DNA of 64,000 bases from Streptomyces sp. NBC_00306 (GCF_036169555.1 NZ_CP108032.1:3720001-3784000); one strand, 5' to 3'. Numbered from the stretch's first letter, positions 15,180 to 25,166 are shown. The notes: generated from the sequence alone by a model not told the origin. Made by a program: numbers and translations.

Positions 15180-15799
15180 CCGCCGTACGGATCCTCCTCT
15201 GCGACGACCACGCCGTCGTACGCGCCGGGCTGCTCGCCCTCCTCGCCAGCGAACCCGACATCGAGGTCGTCGGCGAAGCGGGCAGCGGCGAGGAAGCCGT
15301 CGCCGCTGCCGCGAAGCTCCGGCCCGACGTCGTCCTCATGGACCTCCAGCTGGGCCCCGGCATCGACGGTGTGGAAGCCACCCGGCGGATCGCCGCACCC
15401 GGTGTCCACGTCCTGGTCCTCACCACGTACGACACCGACGCCGACATCACCCGGGCCATCGAGGCCGGCGCGACGGGCTACCTCCTCAAGGCCGAGCGGC
15501 CCGAAGAACTCTTCTCGGCGATCCACGCCGCCGCCCAGGGCCGCACCGCCCTCTCCGCCCCGGTCGCCGGCCGCGTCATGGACCGTATGCGCGGCACCGG
15601 CCGGCCGACGCTGACCGACCGCGAGCGGGACATCCTCGGCCAGCTCGCACGCGGCCTCGCCAACCGCGACATCGCCCGCGCGCTGTTCATCAGCGAAGCG
15701 ACCGTGAAGACCCACCTGGGCCGTATCTACGCCAAGCTCGACGTGGACACCCGGGCCGGAGCGGTCGCCGTGGCCAAGGAGCAGCGCCTGCTGCCGTAA
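15176..15799 (+). CDS. senR: NarL-family response regulator SenR
   Basis: A 207-residue regulator. The receiver domain has the acidic pair in CDDHAVV, the phospho-acceptor Asp in VLMDLQLGPG near residue 54, and the Thr and Lys of VLTTYD and YLLKAE. The C-terminal LuxR-type HTH (LTDRERDILGQLARGLANRDIA, then ISEATVKTHLGRIYAKL) is at about 145-200. It is the partner of SenS and in related species controls hbpS and oxidative-stress genes. The immediate upstream region is duplicated, so translation initiation may involve the small overlapping ORF. Confidence 0.9.
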   Translation: MTAVRILLCDDHAVVRAGLLALLASEPDIEVVGEAGSGEEAVAAAAKLRPDVVLMDLQLGPGIDGVEATRRIAAPGVHVLVLTTYDTDADITRAIEAGATGYLLKAERPEELFSAIHAAAQGRTALSAPVAGRVMDRMRGTGRPTLTDRERDILGQLARGLANRDIARALFISEATVKTHLGRIYAKLDVDTRAGAVAVAKEQRLLP

Positions 15800-15942
15800 G
15801 CCGTCACACGGGCCGTGGCCCCACGGCGGCCATACCTGCGGCCCCACCGCGGCCGCCCACCCGCGGGGTCCCCCGCGCCCGCCGGGCCGCCTCCCCCGGC
15901 CGCCCGGAACCGCGTAGCCCATCACCGTGACACCATCGAGCC

Positions 15943-16440
15943 GTGCTCGACATCGGCTACTCCCTCTCCCGGCGCTTCCCGGACCCCCCGCAGACCGACT
16001 ACCGCCGCGCGGACGTCCAGGCCCTGCGCCACGACCTCTTCAGCGGCGACGTCTATCTCGCCGACACCAAAGAGGACCGCGAGCTGTCCACAGCCTGGGG
16101 ATGGGTGCCCGTACTCGACTTCGCCTGGGCCCTGTGCGACATCGTCGAGCGCATCGACCGCGACCCGCTCGGCAGCCGCGCCGCCAAACCCCAGCACGCC
16201 GAACTGGACTTCACCGAATCCGCCGACCGGATGCTCTTCCGGCGGCGGTTCGGCTGGGTCGACGTCGAGGCCGACTGGATGCCCCGCGACGAGCCTCCCC
16301 TCACCTTCGGCCACGGCGAGCTGCGCCGCGAAGCCCGCGACTTCCTCCACGACCTGATCGCCGACCTCGCCGACATGCACGAAGGCCTCGCGGACAACCC
16401 CGTGATCTGGGACCTCCAGGCGCGCTTCCCGCGCACCTGA
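15943..16440 (+). CDS. Conserved hypothetical protein, 165 residues
   Basis: A soluble acidic protein starting with GTG (MLDIGYSLSRRF). It has no signal peptide or membrane helix, is rich in Trp, Asp and Arg, and contains AWGWVPVLDFAWALCDIVERI and FRRRFGWVDVEADWMP. The C-terminal part is helical (REARDFLHDLIADLADMHEGL). I recall similar proteins of this size in Streptomyces without known function. It stands alone between senR and the oxidoreductase gene. Confidence 0.7.
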   Translation: MLDIGYSLSRRFPDPPQTDYRRADVQALRHDLFSGDVYLADTKEDRELSTAWGWVPVLDFAWALCDIVERIDRDPLGSRAAKPQHAELDFTESADRMLFRRRFGWVDVEADWMPRDEPPLTFGHGELRREARDFLHDLIADLADMHEGLADNPVIWDLQARFPRT

Positions 16441-16543
16441 CCCTCCCGTCACCCCGGTCCCGCGCCGGGACCCGGCACCGATGTCACACATCGGCCTCCC
16501 CGATCCGTCCCCTTCCCGAGAACGCCCCACGGGAAGGACAGCC

Positions 16544-17722
16544 ATGCACGAGATCACCGTCATCGGTGGCGGCTTCGCCGGGCTCACCGCGGCCGTCGCC
16601 GCCGCCGAGTCCGGCGCCAAAGTGACCCTGTACGAGGCCCACCACACCCTCGGCGGCCGCGCCCGCACCGCCGAAGGCCCGTACCGGACCAACGACGGAC
16701 CTCACGCCCTCTACCGCCGCGGCCCCCACTGGACCTGGCTCCAGCAGCGCGGCCTCCTCGGCCCGGTGGCCACCCCGCCGCTGCGCGAAAGTGCCCGGCT
16801 CCGCTTCCGCCGCGGCGGCGTCCTGCGCAGGACCCCACCCCTCGCCCTGCTGCGACTGGCCCTGACCACACCCGGACAGGCCCCGGTGGACAGCGACTTC
16901 CTCACCTGGGCGAGCAGCCGGGTCGGCGAGGAGGGCGCCCGCGCCGCAGCCCACTGGATGGGCGTAGCCCTCTTCCACCACGACCCCGGATCGCTCTCCG
17001 CCGCCTTCGTCCAGGAGCGGCTGCGACGGTCCACCTCCCTGCCGCCCGAAGCCCACTACCCGCGCGGAGGCTGGGGCCGGCTCATCGAGCGCATGGCCGC
17101 CCGCGCCTGGGACCTCGGCGTACGCATCGAGACCACCTCCCGCGTCGACGCCCTCCCCGAACGCAGGGGCCCGGTGATCGTCGCGACCTCGCTCGACGCG
17201 GCCCGCCGCCTCCTCGGCGACAGCACCCTGGAGGGCCCGAGCGGCCGCACCGTCCTGATCGACCTCGCGCTGCGCGCCCGCAGAGGCGACCCGTTCGTCG
17301 TCTCCGACCTCGACGCCCCCGGCTGGCTGGAACGCTTCACCGCCTCGGACCGCTCCCTCGCCCCCGCCGGGCAGTCCCTCATCCAGGGCCAGCTGCCCAT
17401 CGCCCCCGACCAGTCCAAGGCCGACGGCATCGCCCACGCCGAAGCCCTCCTCGACCTCGGCTTCCCCGGCTGGCGCGAGCGGACCCAGTGGCGGCGCGAA
17501 GGACTCGCAAGCGGTCGTACCGGCGCCGTCGACCTGCCCGGCACCACCTGGCGCGACCGTCCGGGAATCGACCGCGGCAACGGCATCTATCTGGCGGGCG
17601 ACCAGGTCGCCGCACCCGGACTGCTCTCCGAGGTGTCGTTCAACAGCGGGCTCGAAGCCGCGTCGCTCGCACTCCTCGCCACCAAGCGCACCACCGATTC
17701 GCTTGACCTCAAGCGGACTTGA
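16544..17722 (+). CDS. FAD-dependent amine oxidase/phytoene desaturase-like oxidoreductase
   Basis: A 392-residue flavoprotein. The Rossmann FAD loop ITVIGGGFAGLTAAVAAAESG is at residues 4-24, and the second FAD contact LGGRARTAEG is near 37-46. The C-terminal FAD motif is NGIYLAGDQVAAPGLLSEVSFNSG, near residues 346-369. The family oxidises C-N or C-C bonds, but the substrate cannot be predicted. The ATG at 16544 follows GGGAAGGAC. It may be co-transcribed with the dehydrogenase that starts 91 bases downstream. Confidence 0.8.
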   Translation: MHEITVIGGGFAGLTAAVAAAESGAKVTLYEAHHTLGGRARTAEGPYRTNDGPHALYRRGPHWTWLQQRGLLGPVATPPLRESARLRFRRGGVLRRTPPLALLRLALTTPGQAPVDSDFLTWASSRVGEEGARAAAHWMGVALFHHDPGSLSAAFVQERLRRSTSLPPEAHYPRGGWGRLIERMAARAWDLGVRIETTSRVDALPERRGPVIVATSLDAARRLLGDSTLEGPSGRTVLIDLALRARRGDPFVVSDLDAPGWLERFTASDRSLAPAGQSLIQGQLPIAPDQSKADGIAHAEALLDLGFPGWRERTQWRREGLASGRTGAVDLPGTTWRDRPGIDRGNGIYLAGDQVAAPGLLSEVSFNSGLEAASLALLATKRTTDSLDLKRT

Positions 17723-17813
17723 GGTCGGAGGGTGGGGCCACGAACGGATCCGGGCCCCCGCGGCCCGGGTCCGCACGCGACCCGACCCGGCACGCGACAC
17801 AGGGGAGCCCGCC

Positions 17814-18869
17814 ATGCACGCCATCCGCCTCCACACCTTCGGACCGCCCGAGAACCTCCACTACGAAGAGACCGAGGACCCCGTACCCGGCCCCGGCCAG
17901 GTCCGCATCGCCGTCGCCGCCGCCGGCGTACACCTCCTCGACGCCGCCCTGCGCGAAGGCTCCCTCGGCCCCCACCCCGCCGCCGCGGAACTCCCCGCCG
18001 TCCCCGGCCGCGAGGTCGCCGGCGTCGTCGACGCACTCGGCGAGGGCGCCGACCCGAGCTGGCTCGGCAGACGCGTCGTCGCCCACCTCGGCCTGATCCA
18101 GGGGGCACCTCCCGGACGAAGCTCCGTGGGCGGCTACGCCGAACTCACCGTCACCGACACCGCCCGGCTCCACGAGATCCCCGACAGCCTCGACCCCGCC
18201 GAAGCCGTCGCCATGATCGGAACCGGACGCACCGCGCTCGGCATCCTCCAGTTCACCGACCTCGGCCCCGACGACATCGTCGTCGTCCCCGCCGCCGCCG
18301 GCGGCATCGGCACCCTGCTCGTCCAGTACGCCAAGAACGCCGGCGCCCATGTCATCGGCCTCGCCGGCGGCCCCGCCAAGGTCACCCGCGTCACCGCCAA
18401 CGGCGCCGACCTCGCCGTCGACTACACCCGGCCCGACTGGCCCGGCGTCGTCCGCGAACACCTCGGCGACCGCCGCGCCACCGTCGTCTACGACTCCGTC
18501 GGAGGCGACACCGCCCGCGCCGCCGTCGACCTCCTCGGCAAGGGCGGCCGCCACATCGTCTTCGGCTGGTCCAGCCAGGGCATCTCCGACAGCAGCCCGC
18601 TGACCTTCACCGACGAGGAACTCGCCGAACGCGGCATCACCTCCGAGGGAGTCCTCGGCCCCGTCATGCTGGAGAAGGCCGGCGGCGACATCCGCACCCT
18701 CGAAACCCGCGCACTGGCCGAAGCCGCCGCAGGACGACTCCGCCCCGCCGTGACCCGCTACCCGCTCGAGCGGGCAGCCGACGCCCACCGCGCGCTGGAG
18801 ACCCGCGGCACCGTCGGCAAGGTCGTCCTCGAACCCCGCACGCGGCGCACCCCCGGCGCCAAGCCGTAA
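17814..18869 (+). CDS. Zinc-type alcohol dehydrogenase-like / quinone oxidoreductase
   Basis: A 351-residue medium-chain dehydrogenase/reductase. It has the GroES-like N-terminus (EDPVPGPGQVRIAVAAAGVHLLDAALREG) and PGREVAGVV, then the NADP-binding motif VVVPAAAGGIGTLLVQYAKNAG and YDSVGGDTARAAVDLLGKGGRHIVFG. No zinc-ligand Cys cluster is visible, so it belongs to the quinone oxidoreductase branch that reduces enones or quinones with NADPH. The start ATG at 17814 follows AGGGGAG. Confidence 0.88.
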   Translation: MHAIRLHTFGPPENLHYEETEDPVPGPGQVRIAVAAAGVHLLDAALREGSLGPHPAAAELPAVPGREVAGVVDALGEGADPSWLGRRVVAHLGLIQGAPPGRSSVGGYAELTVTDTARLHEIPDSLDPAEAVAMIGTGRTALGILQFTDLGPDDIVVVPAAAGGIGTLLVQYAKNAGAHVIGLAGGPAKVTRVTANGADLAVDYTRPDWPGVVREHLGDRRATVVYDSVGGDTARAAVDLLGKGGRHIVFGWSSQGISDSSPLTFTDEELAERGITSEGVLGPVMLEKAGGDIRTLETRALAEAAAGRLRPAVTRYPLERAADAHRALETRGTVGKVVLEPRTRRTPGAKP

Positions 18870-18887
18870 ACCGCGCGCCCAGCTCGC

Positions 18888-19358
18888 CTATGAACCAAGC
18901 GACTTGAGCGCCTCGCCGGTCAGCCGGTACACCGTCCACTCGTCCTGCGGCCTCGCACCGAGTGCCTCGTAGAAGCTGATCGACGGGGCGTTCCAGTCCA
19001 GCACCGACCACTCGAAGCGCTCATAACCCCGCTCCCCACAGATCCGCGCCAGCTCCGTCAGCAACGCCTTCCCGTACCCGCCACCACGCCGGTCCGGACG
19101 GACGAACAGATCCTCCAGATACAGCCCCTGCACCCCGGTCCACGTCGAGAAGTTGAGGAACCACAGCGCGAACCCCACCACCTCGCCCCCATCCGTCTCC
19201 GCGATGTGCGCATACGCCCCCGGGCGCTCGCCGAACAGCGCCGCGTGCAACTGCTCCGGCGTCGCCCGCGCCTCCTGCGGAGCCTTCTCGTACTCCGCCA
19301 GCTCACGGATCATGGCAAGGATCTCTGGCACATCAGCAGGTGTGGCTTCACGAATCAT
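18888..19358 (-). CDS. GNAT-family N-acetyltransferase (diamine acetyltransferase-like)
   Basis: A 156-residue GCN5-type acetyltransferase. It begins MIREATPADVPEILAMIREL; the acetyl-CoA loop is in LFVRPDRRGGGYGKALL (R/Q-x-x-G-x-G/A type), followed by ICGERGYERFEWSVLDWN and ISFYEALGARPQDEWTVYRL. The LNFSTWTGVQGLYLEDLFV segment resembles spermidine/diamine acetyltransferases, so a polyamine or amino-acid amine is a plausible acceptor. It is convergent with the dehydrogenase gene, with only 18 bases between them. Confidence 0.88.
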   Translation of the reverse strand: MIREATPADVPEILAMIRELAEYEKAPQEARATPEQLHAALFGERPGAYAHIAETDGGEVVGFALWFLNFSTWTGVQGLYLEDLFVRPDRRGGGYGKALLTELARICGERGYERFEWSVLDWNAPSISFYEALGARPQDEWTVYRLTGEALKSLGS

Positions 19359-19498
19359 GTGATCAGCGTGCACGCCCGACCACGCGCCACGCCAGCCGAT
19401 TCCCGCGCGCCCATCCGCCCCCGGCGCCAGTGCCCCTGCACGGCCCGCGCCCCTGCGGCGCGCACCCCCGCAGCCCGCACCGCCCCGGCGGCCCGCCC

Positions 19499-20412
19499 TC
19501 AACGCGCCAACAGCGCCCGCGCGATGGACATCTGCGACTCCTGGAGCCCTTCCTCCCCGTCCTCCAGATCCCACAGGCTGTTCTGCAACACCCGCCCCAG
19601 CGTCCACGCCTTCGCGCGCTCCCGGTCCAGACCCAGCGCCTCCGTCAGCAGATCGAAACGCCACAGCGTCTCCGCCGGATCGAAACGGTTGTCGAGCGCC
19701 GGCATCAGATCGAACCCCGGATCCCCCGCCAGCGGCTTCGGGTCGATGGCCAGCCACGGCTCCCGCGCGCCCGCCATGACGTTGTCGTAATGCAGATCCC
19801 AGTGCAGCAGCCGGTCCCCCGGCTCACCCGCCACCTCCCGCACCGCCGCCGCACAGTCCGCCAGCAACCGGCGCTCCCCCACGTCCCCCAGCAACCTCAG
19901 CGCGACCGGCACATCCGCCAGCATCCGCTCAGCGATGTCCCCCAGCCGCCGCAACCCCGGCGGCGCCGCCACCGACGTCAAACGCACCAGCAGCTCCGCC
20001 AGCACGCGCACCGCCTCCCGCGCATCCTCGACGGCCGACAGATGCACCCACGAACCGGCCACGTCCCCCGCCCGCGCCGCACCCCCGAGCCGCTCCAGCA
20101 GCATCGTGCCCGTCACCGGATCATGGTCCAACAGCCGCACCGCCCCGGCCCCGTCCCACACACGCAACGCGACCGGCTCCCCCACGCTCTCCTCGTCGAG
20201 CGCCTGAAGCTTCAGCACAGCCCGCGAACCGTCCCGCCGCACCACCGGAAGCACCAGCGCGCACCAGCCGTGCATCGCAGCACCCGACCGCGTCAGCTCC
20301 CACCGCTCCAAAACTCCGCCGCCCGCTCCGGCAGCGCCGCGATGAACTCCCGCCCGGCCTCACCGCCGTACGTGAACTGCGTCGCCGCAAGCTCCTCCGG
20401 AACCTCGATCAT
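19499..20412 (-). pseudogene. APH-family phosphotransferase gene, frameshifted near its 5' end
   Basis: The ATG at 20412 opens a family-like N-terminus (MIEVPEELAATQFTYGGEAG, then REFIAALPERAAEF, 34 codons). After GAG TTT this frame meets TGG AGC GGT GGG AGC TGA. The rest of the protein (LERWELTRSG, then VLPVVRRDGSRAVLKLQ and the kinase motif LHWDLHYDNVMAG, ending ARALLAR) continues in the frame one base back from 20311. The join falls in a run of four T. Restoring one base gives an intact protein of about 304 residues of the aminoglycoside/hydroxyurea phosphotransferase type. It is either a one-base deletion, a sequencing error, or -1 slippage on TTTT. Confidence 0.75.
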
Positions 20413-20537
20413 GCCGCGATCCTACGGACACCCCACCCGCCCCACCCGGCAATTTCCCCGGCCCCAGGTCTCCCCCACACCGGCCGGCCGGTAGCCTCCC
20501 CGCACAACACAGGCACACTCGCCGGAGCAGGGACAAC

Positions 20538-21935
20538 ATGAGCACCAGCACCGTCAACGGCGGCATCTCGTTCTGGTACGCCCAGGAAGGCCTCCCCGTA
20601 CCGAGGGAACCCCTGCCCGGCGACACCACCGCCGACATCTGCATCGTCGGCGGCGGCTACACCGGCCTGTGGACGGCCTACTACCTCAAGAAAGCCGTCC
20701 CCTTCCTCAACATCACCGTCCTCGAAGCCAAGTTCTGCGGCTACGGCGCCTCCGGACGCAACGGCGGATGGCTCTACAACGGCATCGCCGGCCGCGGCCG
20801 CTACGCCCGACTCCACGGCCACGACGCCGCCGTACGCCTCCAGCAGGCCATGAACGACACCGTCGACGAAGTCGTCCGCACCGCCGCCGAAGAGAACATC
20901 GACGCCGACATCCACCAGGGCGGCGTCCTCGAAGTCGCCTACACCCCCGCCCAGCTCGAACGCCTCAAGACGTTCCACGCCGTCGAGATCGCCTTCGGCG
21001 AAAAGGACCGCGCCCTCCTCGGCGCCCGCGAGACCGCCGACCGCGTCCGCGTCGCCGGAGCCGTCGCCTCCAGCTGGACACCCCACGGCGCCCGGCTCCA
21101 CCCCGTCAAACTCGTCAAAGGCCTCGCCGACACCGTCGCGGCACTCGGCGTCACCATCCACGAGTCCACGCCCGTCACCGAGATCAGGCCCAAACACGCC
21201 GTCACGCCCTACGGCACCGTCCGCGCCCCCTACATCCTGCGCTGCACCGAAGGCTTCACCGCGGGCCTCAAGGGCCAGCGCCGCGCCTGGCTCCCGATGA
21301 ACTCCTCCATGATCGCCACGGAGCCGCTCCCCCAGTCCGTCTGGGACACCCTCGGCTGGGACGGCCGCGAAGCCCTCGGCGACATGGCCCACGCGTACAT
21401 GTACGCCCAGCGCACCGCCGACAACCGCATCGCCCTCGGCGGCCGCGGCATCCCCTACCGCTACGGCTCCCGCACCGACAACGACGGCCGCACCCAGCCC
21501 GCCACCGTCCAGGCCCTGCGCGACATCCTCGTCCGCTTCTTCCCCACCACGGCGGGCGTCCGCATCGACCACGCCTGGTCGGGCGTCCTCGGCGTCCCCC
21601 GCGACTGGTGCGCCACCGTCACCCTGGACCGCTCCACCGGCCTCGGCTGGGCGGGCGGCTACGTCGGCTCGGGCGTCGCCACGACGAACCTCGCGGCGCG
21701 CACCCTGCGCGACCTGATCCAACAGGACTCGGGCCAGTCCGGCCCCACGGACCTCACGACGCTCCCCTGGGTCAACCACAAGGTCCGCAAATGGGAACCG
21801 GAGCCGCTGCGCTGGCTCGGAGTCCAGGCGATGTACGCGGCCTACCGCGGCGCGGACCGCCGCGAATCGACGGGCCGCACGACGGCGACGGACCGGGTGG
21901 CGACACTGGCGGACAAGGTGTCGGGGCGCGGCTAA
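20538..21935 (+). CDS. FAD-dependent oxidoreductase, DAO family (gamma-glutamylputrescine oxidase-like)
   Basis: A 465-residue flavoprotein with the FAD loop ADICIVGGGYTGLWTAYYLKK at about residues 32-52 and GYGASGRNGGW at about 72-82, the latter typical of PuuB-like amine oxidases. The C-terminal DAO signature is WAGGYVGSGVATTNLAARTL. The family oxidises amines or amino acids with O2. With the diamine acetyltransferase-like gene nearby, a polyamine substrate is possible, but this is only inference. The ATG at 20538 is well placed. A strong terminator and tRNA-Thr follow. Confidence 0.88.
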   Translation: MSTSTVNGGISFWYAQEGLPVPREPLPGDTTADICIVGGGYTGLWTAYYLKKAVPFLNITVLEAKFCGYGASGRNGGWLYNGIAGRGRYARLHGHDAAVRLQQAMNDTVDEVVRTAAEENIDADIHQGGVLEVAYTPAQLERLKTFHAVEIAFGEKDRALLGARETADRVRVAGAVASSWTPHGARLHPVKLVKGLADTVAALGVTIHESTPVTEIRPKHAVTPYGTVRAPYILRCTEGFTAGLKGQRRAWLPMNSSMIATEPLPQSVWDTLGWDGREALGDMAHAYMYAQRTADNRIALGGRGIPYRYGSRTDNDGRTQPATVQALRDILVRFFPTTAGVRIDHAWSGVLGVPRDWCATVTLDRSTGLGWAGGYVGSGVATTNLAARTLRDLIQQDSGQSGPTDLTTLPWVNHKVRKWEPEPLRWLGVQAMYAAYRGADRRESTGRTTATDRVATLADKVSGRG

Positions 21936-21970
21936 AGCGGGGACGGGCGCCGGAAAGGCCCGGAACGCAC

Positions 21971-22003
21971 CAGTGCCCCGGACCGATGCGGTCCGGGGCA
22001 CTG
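21971..22003. terminator. Strong bidirectional hairpin between oxidoreductase and tRNA-Thr
   Basis: Perfect 14-bp stem CAGTGCCCCGGACC/GGTCCGGGGCACTG with a five-base GATGC loop. It sits 35 bases after the oxidoreductase stop and 11 bases beyond the 3' end of the tRNA on the opposite strand. Confidence 0.9.
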
Positions 22004-22013
22004 ACGTGGTCTG

Positions 22014-22086
22014 AGCCGCCTGTCGGAATCGAACCGACGACCTGGAGCTTACAAGGCAACCGCTCTGCCAACTGAGCTAAGGCGGC
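22014..22086 (-). tRNA. tRNA-Thr (anticodon TGT)
   Basis: A complete cloverleaf of 73 bases. The acceptor stem GCCGCCT pairs with AGGCGGC, followed by a T discriminator. The D-arm contains AGCTCAGTTGGCAGAGC. The anticodon loop is CTTGTAA, so the anticodon is TGT, reading ACA. The T-arm is GTCGGTTCGATTCCGAC. No CCA is encoded. Confidence 0.95.
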
Positions 22087-22238
22087 ATTGCGCGTGCTCA
22101 GGGCCGCGCGAAGGCGTGACCACTCTACACAGCGGCCGAACCCGTCGGCCAAGAAGATTCGACCTTCGTAACCACTCGCCCAACCGTTCGTTGAACGGAC
22201 TGGTGTGCCGTTCTGAAGATCGGACCGGGGGTGGGGTC

Positions 22239-23639
22239 ATGGCGGATTCACCGGAGAAGCCGATGCGCGTCGCCGGCGCTGATGCCGAGCGCGTGAAGCG
22301 CGAGGCGCTCGGCATCAGCGGCCGCCGAAAGCATCACGGCCGTGCGGCAGAACCGCTGAAGGGCCGGGCAAAGCAGCCGGGGACACAACAGCGTGTCTAT
22401 CGCTACCGGTTCTACCCGACGCCGGAACAAGCCGCTCAGCTGGAGCGGACCTTCGGCGCCTGCCGGTGGGTCTACAACGAAGCACTCGCCCTCCGTACCG
22501 TTGCCTGGGAGAAGCACCGGGTGTCCGTCGGTTTCGCCGAGACGTGCCGGGCACTGACCGGGTGGCGAAGGGCTGTGGAGACGTCGTGGCTGCAGGATGT
22601 CTCGTCGACGGTGCTGCAGCAGGCGCTGCGGCACCTGGACGGCGCGTTCGCCCGGTTCTTCAAGAACTCAGCCAAGCACCCGAAGCAGAAGACGAAGCGC
22701 CGGTCCCGCAACTCGGCAACCTATGTCCGCACCGGCTTTCGCTGGATCGAGGATACGGAGCGCCCCGGGACCGGCGTGATCACGTTGGCCAAACAGACAG
22801 TTCCGCTGGACGTGCGCTGGTCCCGCCCGCTGCCCGGCGGGGAAGTTCCGCTGAAGCTGACGGTGACGCGGGACAGAGCCGGACGGTATTTCGTGGCGGT
22901 GCTGACAGAGGAGCGGATCGTTCCTCTCCCGCCGGTGTTCCTGCCCGGCGGCCGGGAACCGAAGGCCGTCGGCCTCGATCTCGGCCTGGCGAGCCTGGTG
23001 ACACTGGACGACGGTACGAAGCTCGATCACCCACGGCTGCTGAAGAAGTACGCAACGGAGTTGGCTCACCACCAGAAGGAGCTTCACCGCAGAAAGAAGG
23101 GATCCCGGAACCGCAACAAGGCCAGACTGAAGATCGCCAGGCTCTACGCCCTCATCAGCGATGTGCGCAGGGACATGCTCGACCAGCTCACCACCCGCCT
23201 CGTGCGCGAGAACCAAGTGCTCGTGGTGGAGGACCTGCCCGTCGCCAACCTCCTGCGGCCTGCCGTCGGCAAGGGCCGGCAACGGAAGGCAAGACTGAAT
23301 CAGGCGATCAAGGATGCCGCCTGGGGCGAACTGCTGCGGCAACTGCGCTACAAGTGCGCTTGGTACGGACGGACTCTGGTGATCGTCGACCGATTCTTCC
23401 CGTCCACCCGTCGCTGCTCGTCCTGCCACACCAAGGGGCCGCGTCTGGACGTCTCCGTTCGGGAATGGACCTGCACGAACTGCGGTGCGGTGCATGATCG
23501 TGACAGAAACGCGGCCGTGAATCTCCGGGACGAAGGAATGCGGCTGTACTGGCTGGTCGCCGCCGCGTTGCCCCCGGGGAGAGTGGCACCACCGGTGATC
23601 AAGGCATCGGAACTGCCGGAGATTCTCCTCACCTCCTAG
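22239..23639 (+). CDS. tnpB: TnpB RNA-guided endonuclease
   Basis: A 466-residue protein from the ATG at 22239. A basic N-terminal extension is followed by the family start YRYRFYPTPEQAAQLERTFG and CRWVYNEAL. The RuvC-like nuclease residues are all present: Asp247 in GLDLGLAS, Glu331 in VVEDLPVANL and the final Asp in HDRDRNAAVNL (Asp420/Asp422). The zinc ribbon is intact (CSSC and CTNC). TnpB uses an RNA from the element's right end to cut DNA next to a short target motif. The frame remains open upstream to 22116, but that part overlaps the left-end hairpin and is not expected to be coding. Nothing suggests inactivation. Confidence 0.9.
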   Translation: MADSPEKPMRVAGADAERVKREALGISGRRKHHGRAAEPLKGRAKQPGTQQRVYRYRFYPTPEQAAQLERTFGACRWVYNEALALRTVAWEKHRVSVGFAETCRALTGWRRAVETSWLQDVSSTVLQQALRHLDGAFARFFKNSAKHPKQKTKRRSRNSATYVRTGFRWIEDTERPGTGVITLAKQTVPLDVRWSRPLPGGEVPLKLTVTRDRAGRYFVAVLTEERIVPLPPVFLPGGREPKAVGLDLGLASLVTLDDGTKLDHPRLLKKYATELAHHQKELHRRKKGSRNRNKARLKIARLYALISDVRRDMLDQLTTRLVRENQVLVVEDLPVANLLRPAVGKGRQRKARLNQAIKDAAWGELLRQLRYKCAWYGRTLVIVDRFFPSTRRCSSCHTKGPRLDVSVREWTCTNCGAVHDRDRNAAVNLRDEGMRLYWLVAAALPPGRVAPPVIKASELPEILLTS

Positions 23640-23795
23640 AGACGAGCCGGCAATGTGCGTCACGGACCGACGGGCCGTCGGCCGGAATGCCCGTGGAGCT
23701 CCCATAAGACCGGCCAGGTGCGGCCTCGACGGCCGTGCCGGGTCGGCAATGAGTGTTGAAGCAGGAAGCTCGCCCGCGTGGGTGGGCACGGTCAA
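23640..23795 (+). ncRNA. Putative TnpB guide RNA (omegaRNA/reRNA)
   Basis: The sequence between the tnpB stop and the element's right end is where TnpB guide RNAs are encoded. It contains GTTGAAGCAGGAAGC at 23754-23768 and a terminal hairpin GCTCGCCC-GCGT-GGGTGGGC at 23768-23787 that pairs fully with two G-T wobbles. The guide would be read from the flanking DNA starting around 23796 (AAGTGGGTTGCTCTGCCACC). The 5' end is unknown and may lie inside tnpB. Confidence 0.45.
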
Positions 23796-23900
23796 AAGTG
23801 GGTTGCTCTGCCACCCAACCTCCTCACCCCCGAATATTCCCTCCCCCTCCCCTACTGACAGAACACACATCGCCAGGTAGCGTCACGGCAAGTCCGCTCA

Positions 23901-23916
23901 ACTGGACTACACCACT
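23901..23916 (+). promoter_or_regulatory. DasR operator (dre) upstream of msiK
   Basis: ACTGGACTACACCACT matches the dre consensus ACTGGTCTAGACCACT at 14 of 16 positions. It ends 53 bases before the msiK ATG. The rest of the gap between the TnpB element and msiK holds no gene. Confidence 0.72.
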
Positions 23917-23969
23917 CCCTTACAACGGATCGTCCGGCACGTTCCTGCCGGTGAAGGAGCAGCCTCACC

Positions 23970-25106
<1,137 letters not shown>

Positions 25107-25133
25107 CGCTCCGGCGTCGCGCGCAACTCGCCG

Positions 25134-25166
25134 AAACGGCCCCGCAGTTCTTGCGGGGCCGTTTTT
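25134..25166 (+). terminator. Rho-independent terminator of msiK
   Basis: A 13-bp stem AAACGGCCCCGCA/TGCGGGGCCGTTT with a five-base loop, running directly into TTTTT, beginning 28 bases after the msiK stop. This is a classic intrinsic terminator. Confidence 0.92.

Larger units (their letters stand above)
22184..23795 (+). mobile_element. TnpB-only IS200/IS605-type element (approximate ends)
   Basis: The element carries tnpB but no tnpA transposase, so it could move only with a transposase in trans. A left-end hairpin, CCGTTC-GTT-GAACGG, lies at 22184-22198. The right end has the typical GTTGAAGCAGGAAGC stretch and a subterminal hairpin at 23768-23787, followed by GGTCAA. Ends of this family lie a few bases outside the hairpins, so the borders are approximate. 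It sits next to the 5' side of tRNA-Thr and leaves the tRNA intact. Confidence 0.75.

Noticed and set aside
22014..22086. tRNA-Thr as an integration site for a genomic island
   Set aside because: The 3' end, where integrases act, faces a normal terminator and a core gene; no integrase gene or duplicated tRNA end was seen. The TnpB element lies on the 5' side.
22116..22238. Longer TnpB start at 22116
   Set aside because: The added 41 codons run through the left-end hairpin and have no family resemblance; the ATG at 22239 has a better ribosome-binding region.
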